DNA from: Flectonema sp. DT1601
Lineage: Eukaryota > Euglenozoa > Diplonemea > Diplonemida > Diplonemidae
NCBI GenBank assembly: GCA_964019425.1
Contig: OZ025797.1
Span: 124,001-188,000, forward strand
Length of the DNA: 64,000 nt
Direction: 5' to 3'
The position numbers were made by a program, and so were the translations under genes. The notes under the pieces were generated by a model. That model had not been told where the DNA came from, did no database searches, and saw nothing but the letters and a program-made list of their open reading frames with translations. Below are positions 8,129 through 18,927 of this stretch, one piece after another; the first letter of the stretch is position 1, and each line of letters begins with the position of its first letter.

Positions 8129-10666
8129 TTAGTCGAAGACAGGGAATGTTGATAGCTGTCCGGGGAATATTTTTTCATCCTCATGCTTGCCCCTTCGCTG
8201 TAAGACTTTTCTTACAAATGCTGATGTTGTTGTACGACGGTAGAGGCTGTCTGTGAAGATTGCCGATGGGGAGGATTTGACGACCGCAAACGAGCTTGCG
8301 ATATCACAACTTGAATTTAATGGACATAATAAACGAGGGGGTTCACTACTTGAAAAGGAACAGGTGTCAGTGAATGGAAAGTTGTGCTGTGTACTCCAAT
8401 CATTGAAACAGGATACTGATGAAAGATTATCATTCTTTAGAGGAGACAGATCTTCTGACTTCAGTTCGTTTTCTTTACCGCCGCCAGACACGTCTTGGGA
8501 TCCTAATCTCGCAAAACTTTGAAATAAAGCTAATACTGGAGGTACTTCTGGTTTCATCACTACAAAGAACGTCGTCCTGTGACGAGTTACTAATAATTTT
8601 GGTTCTTCTTCTTCTTCTGCAGGGGGTTGTGCGTAAGATCCCGGAACTACTGATTTGAGATTTCCTTGTAAGACATCATCGACAGCCTTAGTGTGGTTTT
8701 TAAGAACATTATCAAGTCTGTTAGTTAGTATTTCTGATGGAGATAAAACACTTTTTGTTAATATGTTCACAGCTCTCGCCTTCATGACTCCCTTGTAGTA
8801 CTTCCCAGTTGGCGGAGTTGTCTTTCCTGCTGGTCGAGTTGACATTGTCTGTTCTTGCTTTTTAGTTATTGAAAACTTCTCTGAATAGTAGACAGCCGAC
8901 ATTGACGTCGATACTGGAAAAAACAAATCAGCGTCTCCACCCAGAGGACCGTATCGGTGACGTGACAGAAGAAGCGTTTCTTCTTTGCATAGCTGCTTGC
9001 TTAAAGAATAGAATCGGTTGTATGTTTTACCATCGTCAATGGACAACAAAAAAGTTGATAAATCATCCCTTCTTAGAAACCAACAGTCACAATTACTACG
9101 AGCATTTATAGTACTAATCCACTTACTGGGTACCAGCATACCAGATGATAAGCATTCCCCTTTTCCTATTCTTCTGGTTACGGTGTTGTAGCAGACTGTT
9201 GCTCTACCCTTTTCGAAAATCACACATTCTTGACAAGGATACGACACAGTCGTTATGAAGCTTCCCGGTGGAAATACTATCGGTTTGAAAAGTCTACAGA
9301 TATTTAAGAAATCTGATTCTTTTAAAATACCCAACGATAATACTTTCCTATAAAGTGGAGTAACTCTCAACAGTGAAGGCTGTAGGTGAGGATCCATCCA
9401 AGAACATCTTGTAATGGAAGAAGCTTTAAAGAGATCATTTCTATCAGCAGATGAGCTGTCTATAACCCTAATCAACTCAGGTAGACGTAGTACCCAAGTA
9501 TCACATTCAGTTACAGTGGTGATCCATTGAGCTGTTCCATATTTTAACATTATGCCTTCTCCTATTGTACTTGGTGCTTTTATCCACGAGAGTACAACAA
9601 TCTGGTCTCCAAGCTGAAGTTGGATGGCACAGGTTCCTGATCTCAGAAATATTATTTTATCATTTAAAATTTCAGCTTCACGTCCTTGAACAACCACTGA
9701 AGGATTCGGATGAAACAAAGTCACACCTGGAGGTTCTGATTTCGGAACTAACACTCTACAAACAGATTGCAAAATTTTATTATCAAACCCTCTAAGTACC
9801 GGGGATGTTTGAATAATCTGAGGTGTCATCGGGAATTGAACTGGAATGGTTGATGTCCTGTATTGTAGGATAAGACTGCTAATAGAATCTTTTACTTCGC
9901 GTGTCAGATTATTCATGTGTGAAATAATAACTTTACCCGGAATTAAAAATACTTCGGCGGTGTCACTGAAGACAGAAACCGATTCTTGAGAATCAAAAGC
10001 CAAAAAGTTTGCCTCACCTACGACGAGCGGTGCGTTACAAAACCGGTACTTGAACCCACGTGTGCTGGTGAGTTTGACTTTTCCGCTCGTCAAAATGTAT
10101 ATGCCGGGTGGATTCTTTTCACCAGGGTATAGAATTAGTTGTCGGTTTTGATACACTAGCGGCACAGCTGTTTTGATTAGCCCAATGAAAGAGTCATCTG
10201 AAAACCTCATCAACTTAAAAAACCGTTTATACAAAATAGAAGGAGGGTCTAGGTTAGCTGCCAGACCCTGGGCTTGACGTTGCTTCCAACGAATTCGTAA
10301 AAATATCCAAAGACTAAAATGGTCAACAAGCCTCTTTAAAGCTTCAGTCTTAACAAGTTTACTGGCAATATCTGACAGCGATGATAATGTCCATCCTGGG
10401 CATAAGTTATAAGTTTTTTTATCAACCGTTTTTGGTGCTGAGAACTGCATCGTGTTCGTCTTTGCCGTCTTCAGAGATCTCTGATTTCTCACGAGCATCA
10501 TAAACCTACAGCAACAATAACAAAGTAGAAATACAATTGATAGCTTCTTCATCGACTTTGTCTTTACTTTTACTGACCAATCACCTCCACAGTATCCCAG
10601 TGGTGAGCTTATACACTTTGTAAACCGAATGGGATACTGGATAATTTTAAAGTCTTTCGACTGCAT
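8129..10666 (-). CDS. Protein with three degenerate cyclic-nucleotide-binding folds
   Basis: 845 codons, with the ATG just behind a CATTGTAG acceptor. Three beta-roll segments resembling cNMP-binding domains lie at about residues 170-260, 300-400 and 455-550. The first has the PGIYILTSGKVKL and VVGEANF signatures and the second has TIGEG. The phosphate-binding cassette arginine that contacts cAMP or cGMP is not present in any of them, so binding of classical cyclic nucleotides is doubtful. Residues about 30-54 look like a membrane segment but are better explained as a read-through intron: a GTCAGT donor and a long pyrimidine run ending in GCTGTAG bound 72 nt (10506-10577), and removal keeps the frame and gives 821 aa. 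The last 280 residues are Ser/Pro/Lys-rich. The nearest known parallels are kinetoplastid proteins with several cNMP folds; the role is unknown. Confidence 0.75.
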   Translation of the reverse strand: MQSKDFKIIQYPIRFTKCISSPLGYCGGDWSVKVKTKSMKKLSIVFLLCYCCCRFMMLVRNQRSLKTAKTNTMQFSAPKTVDKKTYNLCPGWTLSSLSDIASKLVKTEALKRLVDHFSLWIFLRIRWKQRQAQGLAANLDPPSILYKRFFKLMRFSDDSFIGLIKTAVPLVYQNRQLILYPGEKNPPGIYILTSGKVKLTSTRGFKYRFCNAPLVVGEANFLAFDSQESVSVFSDTAEVFLIPGKVIISHMNNLTREVKDSISSLILQYRTSTIPVQFPMTPQIIQTSPVLRGFDNKILQSVCRVLVPKSEPPGVTLFHPNPSVVVQGREAEILNDKIIFLRSGTCAIQLQLGDQIVVLSWIKAPSTIGEGIMLKYGTAQWITTVTECDTWVLRLPELIRVIDSSSADRNDLFKASSITRCSWMDPHLQPSLLRVTPLYRKVLSLGILKESDFLNICRLFKPIVFPPGSFITTVSYPCQECVIFEKGRATVCYNTVTRRIGKGECLSSGMLVPSKWISTINARSNCDCWFLRRDDLSTFLLSIDDGKTYNRFYSLSKQLCKEETLLLSRHRYGPLGGDADLFFPVSTSMSAVYYSEKFSITKKQEQTMSTRPAGKTTPPTGKYYKGVMKARAVNILTKSVLSPSEILTNRLDNVLKNHTKAVDDVLQGNLKSVVPGSYAQPPAEEEEEPKLLVTRHRTTFFVVMKPEVPPVLALFQSFARLGSQDVSGGGKENELKSEDLSPLKNDNLSSVSCFNDWSTQHNFPFTDTCSFSSSEPPRLLCPLNSSCDIASSFAVVKSSPSAIFTDSLYRRTTTSAFVRKVLQRRGKHEDEKIFPGQLSTFPVFD

Positions 10667-10849
10667 TGTGAACTACAATGTCTATGGAAGTAACGAAATA
10701 ACGAAAATAAAAACAACACAACTCATGACTACGATGACAACACAACAGATATAATTCTTAAAGTGTAAATTAACTGAATACCATAAGAAGCACACATGAA
10801 AATGTTTTGCTTTCTGCAGATTTCGCTGCAATTTACTTAAAAAAAAGGT

Positions 10850-11683
10850 CTATTCATCTTTCATAAGTGATTGCAAGTCAGTTTGATATTGTTTTTTAAA
10901 ATGACGACGAGTTGGTTGCAGTCCCGGCAGTGTCGGGTTAGGGCAAATTTCAGGATTACTATCCCCTTGTGCTGCACAAGGAGGACGAGGAGGTTTCATA
11001 TTGCTCTTAGAGTAGTCTCGATATACTTTTTCAATTTTTTGTTTCGTCGAAGGATCTTTTTTTGCCAAACCTTGCAACGTATTAAACACTTCCTCATCAG
11101 AGTTGAGAATACCAATTTCATGAGCGTGTCTCGATATCGCAGCGTTTGCTTCAGAAGCGGCATTTCTTTCAGATGTGATTTCTTTTCGGAGATCTTTACA
11201 TCTGCTTAGAATTGAGTGAACCTTTGAAGTGGTGCTGCCTTCTTCTTCTTTTTGAATTCTTTTTGTAACGAAGTTCCATTCCTGTCCGTGACGGTTTCCA
11301 AGACTGCTACGACTGTTGTCAGACGGTGGTCGATTACAACTTCTCCCAGTCTGATAACTGCCTAAACACTGTGAGCTTGATATGCTACCTTCTGGCAGTA
11401 CTCCACGAGGCCTAGGTGGTGCTAGTGTTAGCCCACCAAGGTTTGATAATTTCGGAGACTCTCCTAAAGTAGCTTTCTGAACTACATGTCTTTGAACTGC
11501 AGTCACTAAATGATTTCTAATTCTTAACTTTTCACTCTGAGTTACATCATAACTCGACACAGCATCGCTAAGAGCTCCAAATCTCGTCGATTTCTTACGC
11601 GGATCACAGTAGATGACGTTACCTCCTCGGTGACCAAATCCACGACGTTTTCCTCGATCAGCCGCTCTTATATCCATTAACAT
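10850..11683 (-). CDS. Hypothetical basic protein
   Basis: 277 aa with an ATG, about 35 nt behind a TTTTCATACAG acceptor. The N-terminal 25 residues are rich in Arg and Gly. Residues 40-75 form an amphipathic helix containing SEKLRIRNHLV. The middle is Ser/Pro/Gly-rich, and residues about 145-230 are predicted from composition to be helical or coiled coil. No family is recognised. The length and neighbours give no functional clue, and an RNA- or cytoskeleton-binding role would be a guess. Confidence 0.7.
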   Translation of the reverse strand: MLMDIRAADRGKRRGFGHRGGNVIYCDPRKKSTRFGALSDAVSSYDVTQSEKLRIRNHLVTAVQRHVVQKATLGESPKLSNLGGLTLAPPRPRGVLPEGSISSSQCLGSYQTGRSCNRPPSDNSRSSLGNRHGQEWNFVTKRIQKEEEGSTTSKVHSILSRCKDLRKEITSERNAASEANAAISRHAHEIGILNSDEEVFNTLQGLAKKDPSTKQKIEKVYRDYSKSNMKPPRPPCAAQGDSNPEICPNPTLPGLQPTRRHFKKQYQTDLQSLMKDE

Positions 11684-11947
11684 GTAAGACGGCTTACCAA
11701 CAACCCGTCTGTATGAAAATATTAATCAAAAACAGATGACGGAACAAAAAACAACATTCTTTGAGGTAATTCACCTAATCGCTGACGATTGATAGTAAAA
11801 AACTGACCGTACAATAAAACCAAACTAAAAACCGGAAAGAAAGAAAAAAAAAAAAAAAAAGGTGATCGATACTGCAGAGGCATCAGCCTACAAAGCACAT
11901 AAAAAACCAACAAGTTTTAAGTATTGACTGGAATATCATGGTATTGT

Positions 11948-14359
11948 TTAAGATAATAATGTCCGAGAGACTTTATTTATATCACCGTCAGGAGTGTCGA
12001 TAAGCGCCATAACTGATGATTTGTCAACCGTGTCGGTATCTTTGACATCAGAATCACGAGGACGTGACATTGACTTTCGTAATGCAGAGAACAGTTCTGG
12101 AGTTACAATCTTTTTAGATACGAATGCTCTTGTGACCTGAGATACGATTCCACGATGAAGCGAAGCAGCGTTCATTTCAATTACCTTAGCAAGTCGGATA
12201 TAAAGATCTGTACAAGGTGTTTGAGTCAACGATAGCGATAACACAATCGCCGCAGCATCAACAGCTGATAGCCCTTCAAGTGATAATTTATTTAACGATG
12301 TGATCACAAGCAAAGCTAACTGCGGTGATAATGGTTTTTTAATTTTTCTATAAGCTCGAACAAACGCAACACAACCAACGACATTCAATTTAATGGATTT
12401 TTGTCTTGAGGCGACAGTCTCACTTAACTGATCCCAAAACGGATCATTTACTCGATCACCGATAGAATGACTCGACGCCATTGTCGCTAATGAACGTCCA
12501 TTAAACTCTGATAAGCCGTGAACATTCGTAATACGAGTCACCCATTGTGATACTTTGTTGCAATTTAAGTCAAATAAAATAGAACTGATAGCGGCATCAT
12601 CGATGTCGTGAATTGGTTTTAAAAAACCTTTTTGTGCCAGATACTCAACGCAAAGTAGTTTGAATTCCGGAGTCAGTTCAGCCTTCGGAAGCAATATCCT
12701 TCTTGAAGAAGAAACGCACACAGAAATTTGGATTACCGATTGTTCTTGCAGTCCATTTCTCATTAAAAACGCTCCCGAACGATATACAAATTCCTTAGCA
12801 AGAAAATGAATCTTAGACGATGGATGAAGAATAACAAATCGCTTTAGACCATACAAGTAAAGTGAAAGCATTCGTGTGCAGTGATTTCTACGTTCCGCAT
12901 TTCCCTCTTCCGTTTCCGAACGACAATCAAACTGCGCGTAGTATAACTTACTTAACCCAGAAATAAAATCCGGAGATGGGGAAACTGATTCCAGAACAGC
13001 AAACGACCAAGCGCAATATGTAAAAAATGGGATTGCGAATGGTGTCTCCACGATATCCCCATTACGGACAAGCTCCAAGTACGTGACAATAACTTTATTA
13101 GAGACAGAGAATAAGCGATTAGCTGATTTGGTAACAGAGTCTTCAGAATGCGGTTTTAACCTTCCAATAATCTTAGCAACAGCTTGTAACACACCTGCTA
13201 AATCAACATTCTGAAGTATGTAGTTATCGGTTAGGTCAACAGATAATAGTTTATTATATATCTCTTCAAGTTGGATTGTGTACAGATCGATTCCCTTAGC
13301 GATTGCTTTTATGTTTGTAGACGATGTCAGACCTCTAATTATATTACTCAGTGAAGGGGTTTCACGGAAGTCTTGTGGAGATAATATTGTAGTGAGACAG
13401 TCGACGAGGGCATTGCGATGCTCAGAGGGTTGCCATTCTGATGTTCTTCTCAGCAAAGTTGAGAAGTCAGTCAGAGATAAAAAATTCATACTCCCCGACG
13501 AGTTACATTTCTTTACAAAATAATCAGATATAAATTTCTGAGCCACTTCCGAATCAGAAAGACTCCATGCGCAGAACGCAATCATTTTTGGAGTCATCTC
13601 CAACGAAAGAAGATCAGCCAACCAATCGCTACTATTACGATTAGCTATTCCTATAGTTTTCAATGACCATGCAACCATCGTTACTTGAGTTGGATTTTTA
13701 AATATTTTGTTAGATGCGTTTTTACAAATATTTCGAACATCCTCCACCCGTCCAAGTTTTGATAACGACCATATAATCTGCGGTAGGAAGTTACTTTTTA
13801 TATATTTTGAATAACATGATAACTTCTCAAGAACGTGATGATGTAGTTGTAACTTTGCACATTTATAAAAAATTAAACACATGAGGTCTTCTGGTAGAGC
13901 GAAAACAGAATACCTTCCATTACCAAGATTGCTAAGAACTTTGTCAAGAATATTCTTGTCGTTAGTACGAAGTTGTTTGCGAAGGTTTAAAGGATAGTCC
14001 TTTAGTATTTTCTTTTTAAATCGATTTGGAATCTCAGAATCTGAAACCCTGATCGAAGATAAGCTGCTGGCAATGCAATGACCTTGTTGACTTGTTTGTA
14101 GTTCTTTTATTCTGTGTTGTGCTTCTTTAGCTAACAGAACAGCAGGTTTTTGAAGATTCAGCCTTGCCAGACACCAAACCATTTCAGGTAGGGATCGAGA
14201 GTATAGTTTCGAACGGTTTTCAACGATCTCATCAGCGGCTTGTTTGACGATTGGGGATGTGACTCTCATTGTAGCCGCAGCTAGTAGTCGTACCTCAGGC
14301 CTCAATCCAGCAATGTGGATAACTTGTCCATGTTGAAGAATGGTCTCCAACCTCCCCAT
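11948..14359 (-). CDS. OPR/FASTK-like helical-repeat protein, probably organellar RNA-binding
   Basis: 803 aa, uninterrupted, with an ATG start. The protein is built of paired helices with recurring motifs of the type x-W-S/C-L-A/S-K/R-L: MVWCLARLNL, IIWSLSKLGR, VAWSLKTIGI and FCAWSLSD are all visible in the N-terminal half, spaced roughly 35-80 residues apart. This W-[SC]-L-x-[KR]-[LI] signature is typical of octotricopeptide/heptatricopeptide and FAST-kinase-like families, which bind organellar RNA and guide its processing or translation. The C-terminal half stays helical but has weaker repeats, and I see no clear RAP domain. A mitochondrial location is inferred from family behaviour; the N-terminus is short and not an obvious targeting peptide. 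It is the last gene before a 4.6-kb gene-free gap on its upstream side. Confidence 0.7.
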   Translation of the reverse strand: MGRLETILQHGQVIHIAGLRPEVRLLAAATMRVTSPIVKQAADEIVENRSKLYSRSLPEMVWCLARLNLQKPAVLLAKEAQHRIKELQTSQQGHCIASSLSSIRVSDSEIPNRFKKKILKDYPLNLRKQLRTNDKNILDKVLSNLGNGRYSVFALPEDLMCLIFYKCAKLQLHHHVLEKLSCYSKYIKSNFLPQIIWSLSKLGRVEDVRNICKNASNKIFKNPTQVTMVAWSLKTIGIANRNSSDWLADLLSLEMTPKMIAFCAWSLSDSEVAQKFISDYFVKKCNSSGSMNFLSLTDFSTLLRRTSEWQPSEHRNALVDCLTTILSPQDFRETPSLSNIIRGLTSSTNIKAIAKGIDLYTIQLEEIYNKLLSVDLTDNYILQNVDLAGVLQAVAKIIGRLKPHSEDSVTKSANRLFSVSNKVIVTYLELVRNGDIVETPFAIPFFTYCAWSFAVLESVSPSPDFISGLSKLYYAQFDCRSETEEGNAERRNHCTRMLSLYLYGLKRFVILHPSSKIHFLAKEFVYRSGAFLMRNGLQEQSVIQISVCVSSSRRILLPKAELTPEFKLLCVEYLAQKGFLKPIHDIDDAAISSILFDLNCNKVSQWVTRITNVHGLSEFNGRSLATMASSHSIGDRVNDPFWDQLSETVASRQKSIKLNVVGCVAFVRAYRKIKKPLSPQLALLVITSLNKLSLEGLSAVDAAAIVLSLSLTQTPCTDLYIRLAKVIEMNAASLHRGIVSQVTRAFVSKKIVTPELFSALRKSMSRPRDSDVKDTDTVDKSSVMALIDTPDGDINKVSRTLLS

Positions 14360-14852
14360 ATTATATAACTGAATTAAGTAGTAACTTAAATTGGTGAATA
14401 AAGGACTTTTTTTTGTTGTTGTTATTTTTTTTCTTAATTTTCATATTTTTCCTGTGAGAAATTGTTTTATATAATTAAATCGTGTTCAGGTTCTTCACAA
14501 AAAGAATTAATTAAAACCTCTTGTGGGTTCGCCAACCAGTCTGGCGTTTGTTCTAAGATAAGTAGTGCTTTTGTGTGGCATTGTAGAGACACGAACATAA
14601 TGTATTATCCATTATTATTATTGCTTTTTTTTTTTTTTTTTTTTTGAAAGTGGATTCTCCATTTTCCGAATAACAGAACTAATAAAAAAAAAAGGTTTGG
14701 CGCGGTAATCATTTTAATAATGCACACCATGAATATGTTTTTTTTTTTTTTTTTTTTTTTTGTTGTTTGTTGTTTGTTTTTAATGCTGTTGAAGTCAGTA
14801 AATTCAAAACCTCTGGGGGAAGTCCACGGGGGATAACAGCAATTCGATACCA

Positions 14853-14885
14853 CAACCGTGAGACTCTCACAGGCGAGAAGAGACG
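14853..14885. repeat. Palindromic 33-nt repeat, copy A
   Basis: A 33-nt word with 31 identities to 36069-36101. It contains the near-perfect palindrome GTGAGACTCTCAC (6-bp arms and one central base) followed by AGGCGAGAAGAGACG. The flanks of the two copies differ, so the conserved unit is short. Confidence 0.6.
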
Positions 14886-15872
14886 TAGAAATAAGTGACG
14901 ACCAAGACCCACCGCATGCACGAAGCAGGCAGCGAGAGAAGATTATGACAACCCTCAGTTTATATGCTGTTAGGGATTTATTTTTTTTTTTTTTGAATTT
15001 TTTTTTTCTTTCAAGGATCGTAACTCACATTCATTCGCAGTACCTACAAAAGCGAATAAGGTAGGACCGCTGAAAGGGGTGGTGATAAGGTTTGACAATG
15101 TAAAAATAGTAACAACCCTTCACGTATTAATACAACAATCATTGGAGGGAAAAAAGAAACCATAAATCGGAATTAAAAGCTTAATAAAAATAACTAATAT
15201 TCCTTTTTTTTTTTTTTTTTGTTGAATAAAATTGACATTCAGAAAAGAAGAAACGTAGTTGCAGGGTATGAAATATTTGAATAAAAACCATTATGTGCTG
15301 TCTTTTTTTTTATTTACAATAATTTCCCTCAAAATGATATTTACATCCCTCTTTTATCTGAAAGTGATCTTGGTGTGTGAGATTTGTTTTCCGCGAACTA
15401 TCTATTTCCACAGCACTTGATAAAAAAAAATTTTTTTAAGGCAAAATTTTCCAAACAAAAACCACTGCTTGCTATCAAAAATAGATGTGAGAAGCGGGGT
15501 AGATGCTTTCAAAAATAATACTTTTTTTTTGGTTGCTTGTGTTAGTATCATTAATTTTAGAACATGCTTGTGTTAGTTAGTTAGTGTTATCATGGTTACC
15601 GAGTCCAACTCACAGAACAGAATAGCTCTTCGAAGATGAACTTAATTATATCTTATTAGTTTTTTTTTTGATATCGGACATGTCAGATCAAGAGATCTGT
15701 AGCCTCAACGTTTCAACCTTGACCGGATCACTAACAGGAAAGAAATAGAAAAAAAAAAAAAAAGAAGAAAAAAAAAATCTTCTTCCATTTACAACCACTA
15801 CTTGCATCATTTTGTTAACATTTATTTGCGCATGAACTGATGTTCTTTTTAGCCTAAACAACTGAAGTTAGT

Positions 15873-15990
15873 GTTGTTGATCAAAGACGGTAATCCTGAC
15901 GCACAGGAAATAGATATAATAATATGATCTAATTTAATGAACCGAAAGGTTTCTTCTCCGACTTTGTCGGTGCAAAAGAAAAGAAGAAAA
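15873..15990 (+). repeat. Dispersed hairpin-ended repeat, copy 2 (diverged)
   Basis: Related to the copies at 5801 and 55271. It keeps TGACGCACAGGAAATAGATA, and the right end TTTCTTCTCCGACTTTGTCGG followed by TGC and an A-rich tail is essentially identical, while the middle has diverged. That the hairpin end is the best-kept part suggests it matters for the element's spread or function. Confidence 0.65.
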
Positions 15991-16048
15991 ATAATAATAA
16001 TAATAATAACATAGCAATTCGAACACTTTGGCTAAATAGCACAATACG

Positions 16049-16080
<32 letters not shown>

Positions 16081-16931
16081 TCTACGAAGTGAGATTTTGT
16101 GGTATTTTTTTTCTTGACCAAAGGGGAAAAAAAAAAAAAAAAAAAAAAACGGAGAACGGAGAACGGAGAACGGGGGAATAAAAAAAAAATTTAAAAAAAA
16201 TGAAGAAGAAGAAAAAAAATTATCCTAATGAAAAACCTTAACCGAAAGTAACATCTCGCTTAGGTGTTTCTTAACGCAAGACAGGTGCTACTAGCATTAA
16301 ACTGAGTAGTCATCCGCATGGGATCAACAGACGTAATATTTTTAAGTATTGTTTCCATTCAAAACCCACTTTAATGGAAGTGTATATGCTCAAGCGTAAG
16401 GGGGAAAATTCTTTTCTATCTCTACTTCACAATGAAAAAAAAAAACCCCTCCCAAAAAAAAAAGTCGCAGTGTTTTTTTTATGTTCTTCGGTAATCTTAT
16501 TATTCACAACCTAGTGTCTAATTCCCGACTTAAACAACAAGTAATCAAAATAATATTAAAAAAAAAAAAAAAAAGAAAGAAAGAAAGAAATTGTTTTGAT
16601 CTCAATTCTCGTCCTGCCCGAATTATTATTTCCCGTCGGACGAAGCTTGAACCGCAAGCTGGAAAAAAAAAAAAAAAAAAAAAAAATGAAAGGAAGAAAA
16701 TTAAATAATGATCACACATAGAATACAAGCCTGGGATCGCAGACTTATTTTTAGTCCTTTTGAACTGTAATTCGACAAAGATGGCTCAAGAGATGATTAT
16801 TTTTTCTCTCACAAAACGCTTGTGTACAAAAACAATTTCAGTATTTAAAAAAAAAAAAAATAATAAAAAAAAGGAGGAGAATAAAAAGAATTTTAGAAAT
16901 ATACTGAACTCATTACGCAAGGCTTTATTTA

Positions 16932-16963
<32 letters not shown>

Positions 16964-18927
16964 TAGAAACTATACGGGGAAAGAAAAAACGTGCTTTTTA
17001 AAAAAAAAAGAAAACAAAAAAAAAACCAGTGGCTAACTTCGAAGCCTTCACAAGTCGTTAAAATGATGACGACTATCCCAAAAGTATGAATGAAAGTCGA
17101 TCACCAATTCGTTAGCCCAGTACAGTTCTCTAACTAAAAGATACCATACTCAACAAAAAACAGTTTACCGGCTTTGCGTGTTGGCTTATTTCCCATGGGT
17201 ACAGATAGGCATACTGCAAACAAGAACCCATCTTGTTCGTTTTTTAAAAAAAAAAAAAAATAATATTTTTTCGTTCTGCTGACTGCTAAAGAGCAGAACG
17301 GCGAACGCTACGCTTACACAGACAGGTTCCTATCCATTAAGATACTAATAAACAAGTCACATAATTACACTCAGTGAGGCTGTAAAGAACTAAAAGAAGC
17401 CAACAGAAACAAAAAAAGAAAAAAAATACCGCCAGTGATATTTTGTTCGCTGCTTTTTTGATGTGGTTCCAGAAAACAAAGAAAGAAACGCTAAAGGTCC
17501 AATAACAGAATAAAAGATTTTTTATAAATTTTTTTAAAACAAAAAAAAAAAAAAAAAATACATACGCTCTGCAGCCAGTGATAAGCAACGAAGAACTGCT
17601 GGAAGCGCAAAAAGAATACTCCAGTACGCCCTGCCACGTCGAAAAAGAAAACTGACAAGCAGGAACCTGGAAACAATACTACCCGTAACAAAAAATAAAA
17701 TAAGAAAAACACATTTGGGAGGAGGAAAAAAAAAATTTTTTTTGTTGTTCTTTTTTGTTTGTTTTTGTTTTTATTTTCACGGCTTTGCTTAACAGGACAA
17801 GCAGACTTGCTCAGCTAACTTCACAAAGTCTGGCCTTAGAAAACGCTGTCCCAACACTCAGAGCATGCGCCACAGAATAACACTAATAAAAAAAGACTCC
17901 TCCTATTGATTAAAACTACTAAGGAATAGCGCATGTGTATTTTCCCACAAGAGAGAAAACAAAAAGGGGGGAAATATATAATAACATACTTAGGGACGCC
18001 CCCATCTTCACCGAAACACAGTTTTTTTTTTTTTTCTTTTTTTTTTTTTTCCCTCTAATGCTGTCTTTGGTATGCAGGAAAAAAATATGGTTTCCGCTTG
18101 TAAATAAAAATATCTTCTGCTACTTGCAGAGACATTCTAAAAAAATAAAGATCATGTCAGCGAATATATACACCGAGCTAAAAGACAACATAAAAATAAT
18201 GAATAATAATAAAAGGAAAGGAAAGGAAAGAAAGAAAGAATTCTCACCCTCCGCAGATAAAGCAATTTCCGCCCAACTCAATTAAGGTAAGCATGCAAAC
18301 AAGAGGATGGTGCACAACACCATCACTAAATAGTGCTTTATAAACTAACAAAAACTAAGTGTTTACAGACGATCAAAAAGAACATCGCAGAAAAGGGTAG
18401 CGTGATATCGTATCTGTAATTGACATTCACATACCGAAAAAGGAAATAGAAGTACTGTAGCGCAGTAGATGGGGTCGTTCCATGAAACACTGGCGGGAAA
18501 CTAACGTAAAGACACTCCAACGCCACCTGCTTATGTTACCCAAAACGAGGAAAAAAAACGATAAAAGGGTGAAAAATACTTGGGCATTTTTATTTTTATT
18601 TTTTTGAGTGGAGAGAGGAAACGAATCAGCTACAAGAGAGCAATAAGCTGGGATAGTGATTTTTTTTTTTTTTTTTTTTTTTTTGTTTTGTGATTATTAT
18701 TATTATTACTATTATTATTTTTTTATTTTTTTTTTTTTTGGATATCTGGCAATCCACACTCGCAATCGAAGTACCCTTTTTCACAGAAGCTAGAACGGGT
18801 TGTCTTTGCGCGACTCGTTTTTCGGACAGAATCAGTAGCAACTTTCCAAATACAGTTTGTTGCCCTCAGAGTGAATCTCTAATTCTAATCACATTATAAT
18901 TCGACAACGACTAATAACATTGTGATG

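Larger units (their letters stand above)
14360..18927. other. 4.6-kb gene desert rich in A/T homopolymers
   Basis: No frame with protein-like composition is visible on either strand. The stretch is full of A or T runs of 10-30 nt, an AAT microsatellite near 15990-16006, a GGAGAAC-type 7-nt tandem repeat of about three units at 16150-16172, a GGAAA/GAAA microsatellite near 18215-18240, one hairpin-ended repeat copy and one palindromic repeat copy. Frames of 60-116 codons here are dominated by Phe or Lys runs. It could hold undetected non-coding RNA genes or a transcription start or stop region, since it interrupts an otherwise dense series. I found no recognisable snRNA or tRNA. Confidence 0.6.

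Noticed and set aside
10505-10575. N-terminal membrane helix in the cNMP-fold protein
   Set aside because: Better explained as translation of an intron's pyrimidine tract between a GTCAGT donor and a GCTGTAG acceptor.
16150-16172. Telomere-like repeat
   Set aside because: Only about three 7-nt units, GGAGAAC-type, and not the TTAGGG unit expected in euglenozoans.
16481-18285. Several 60-116-codon frames in the gene desert
   Set aside because: They translate A or T homopolymers and microsatellites into Lys or Phe runs.
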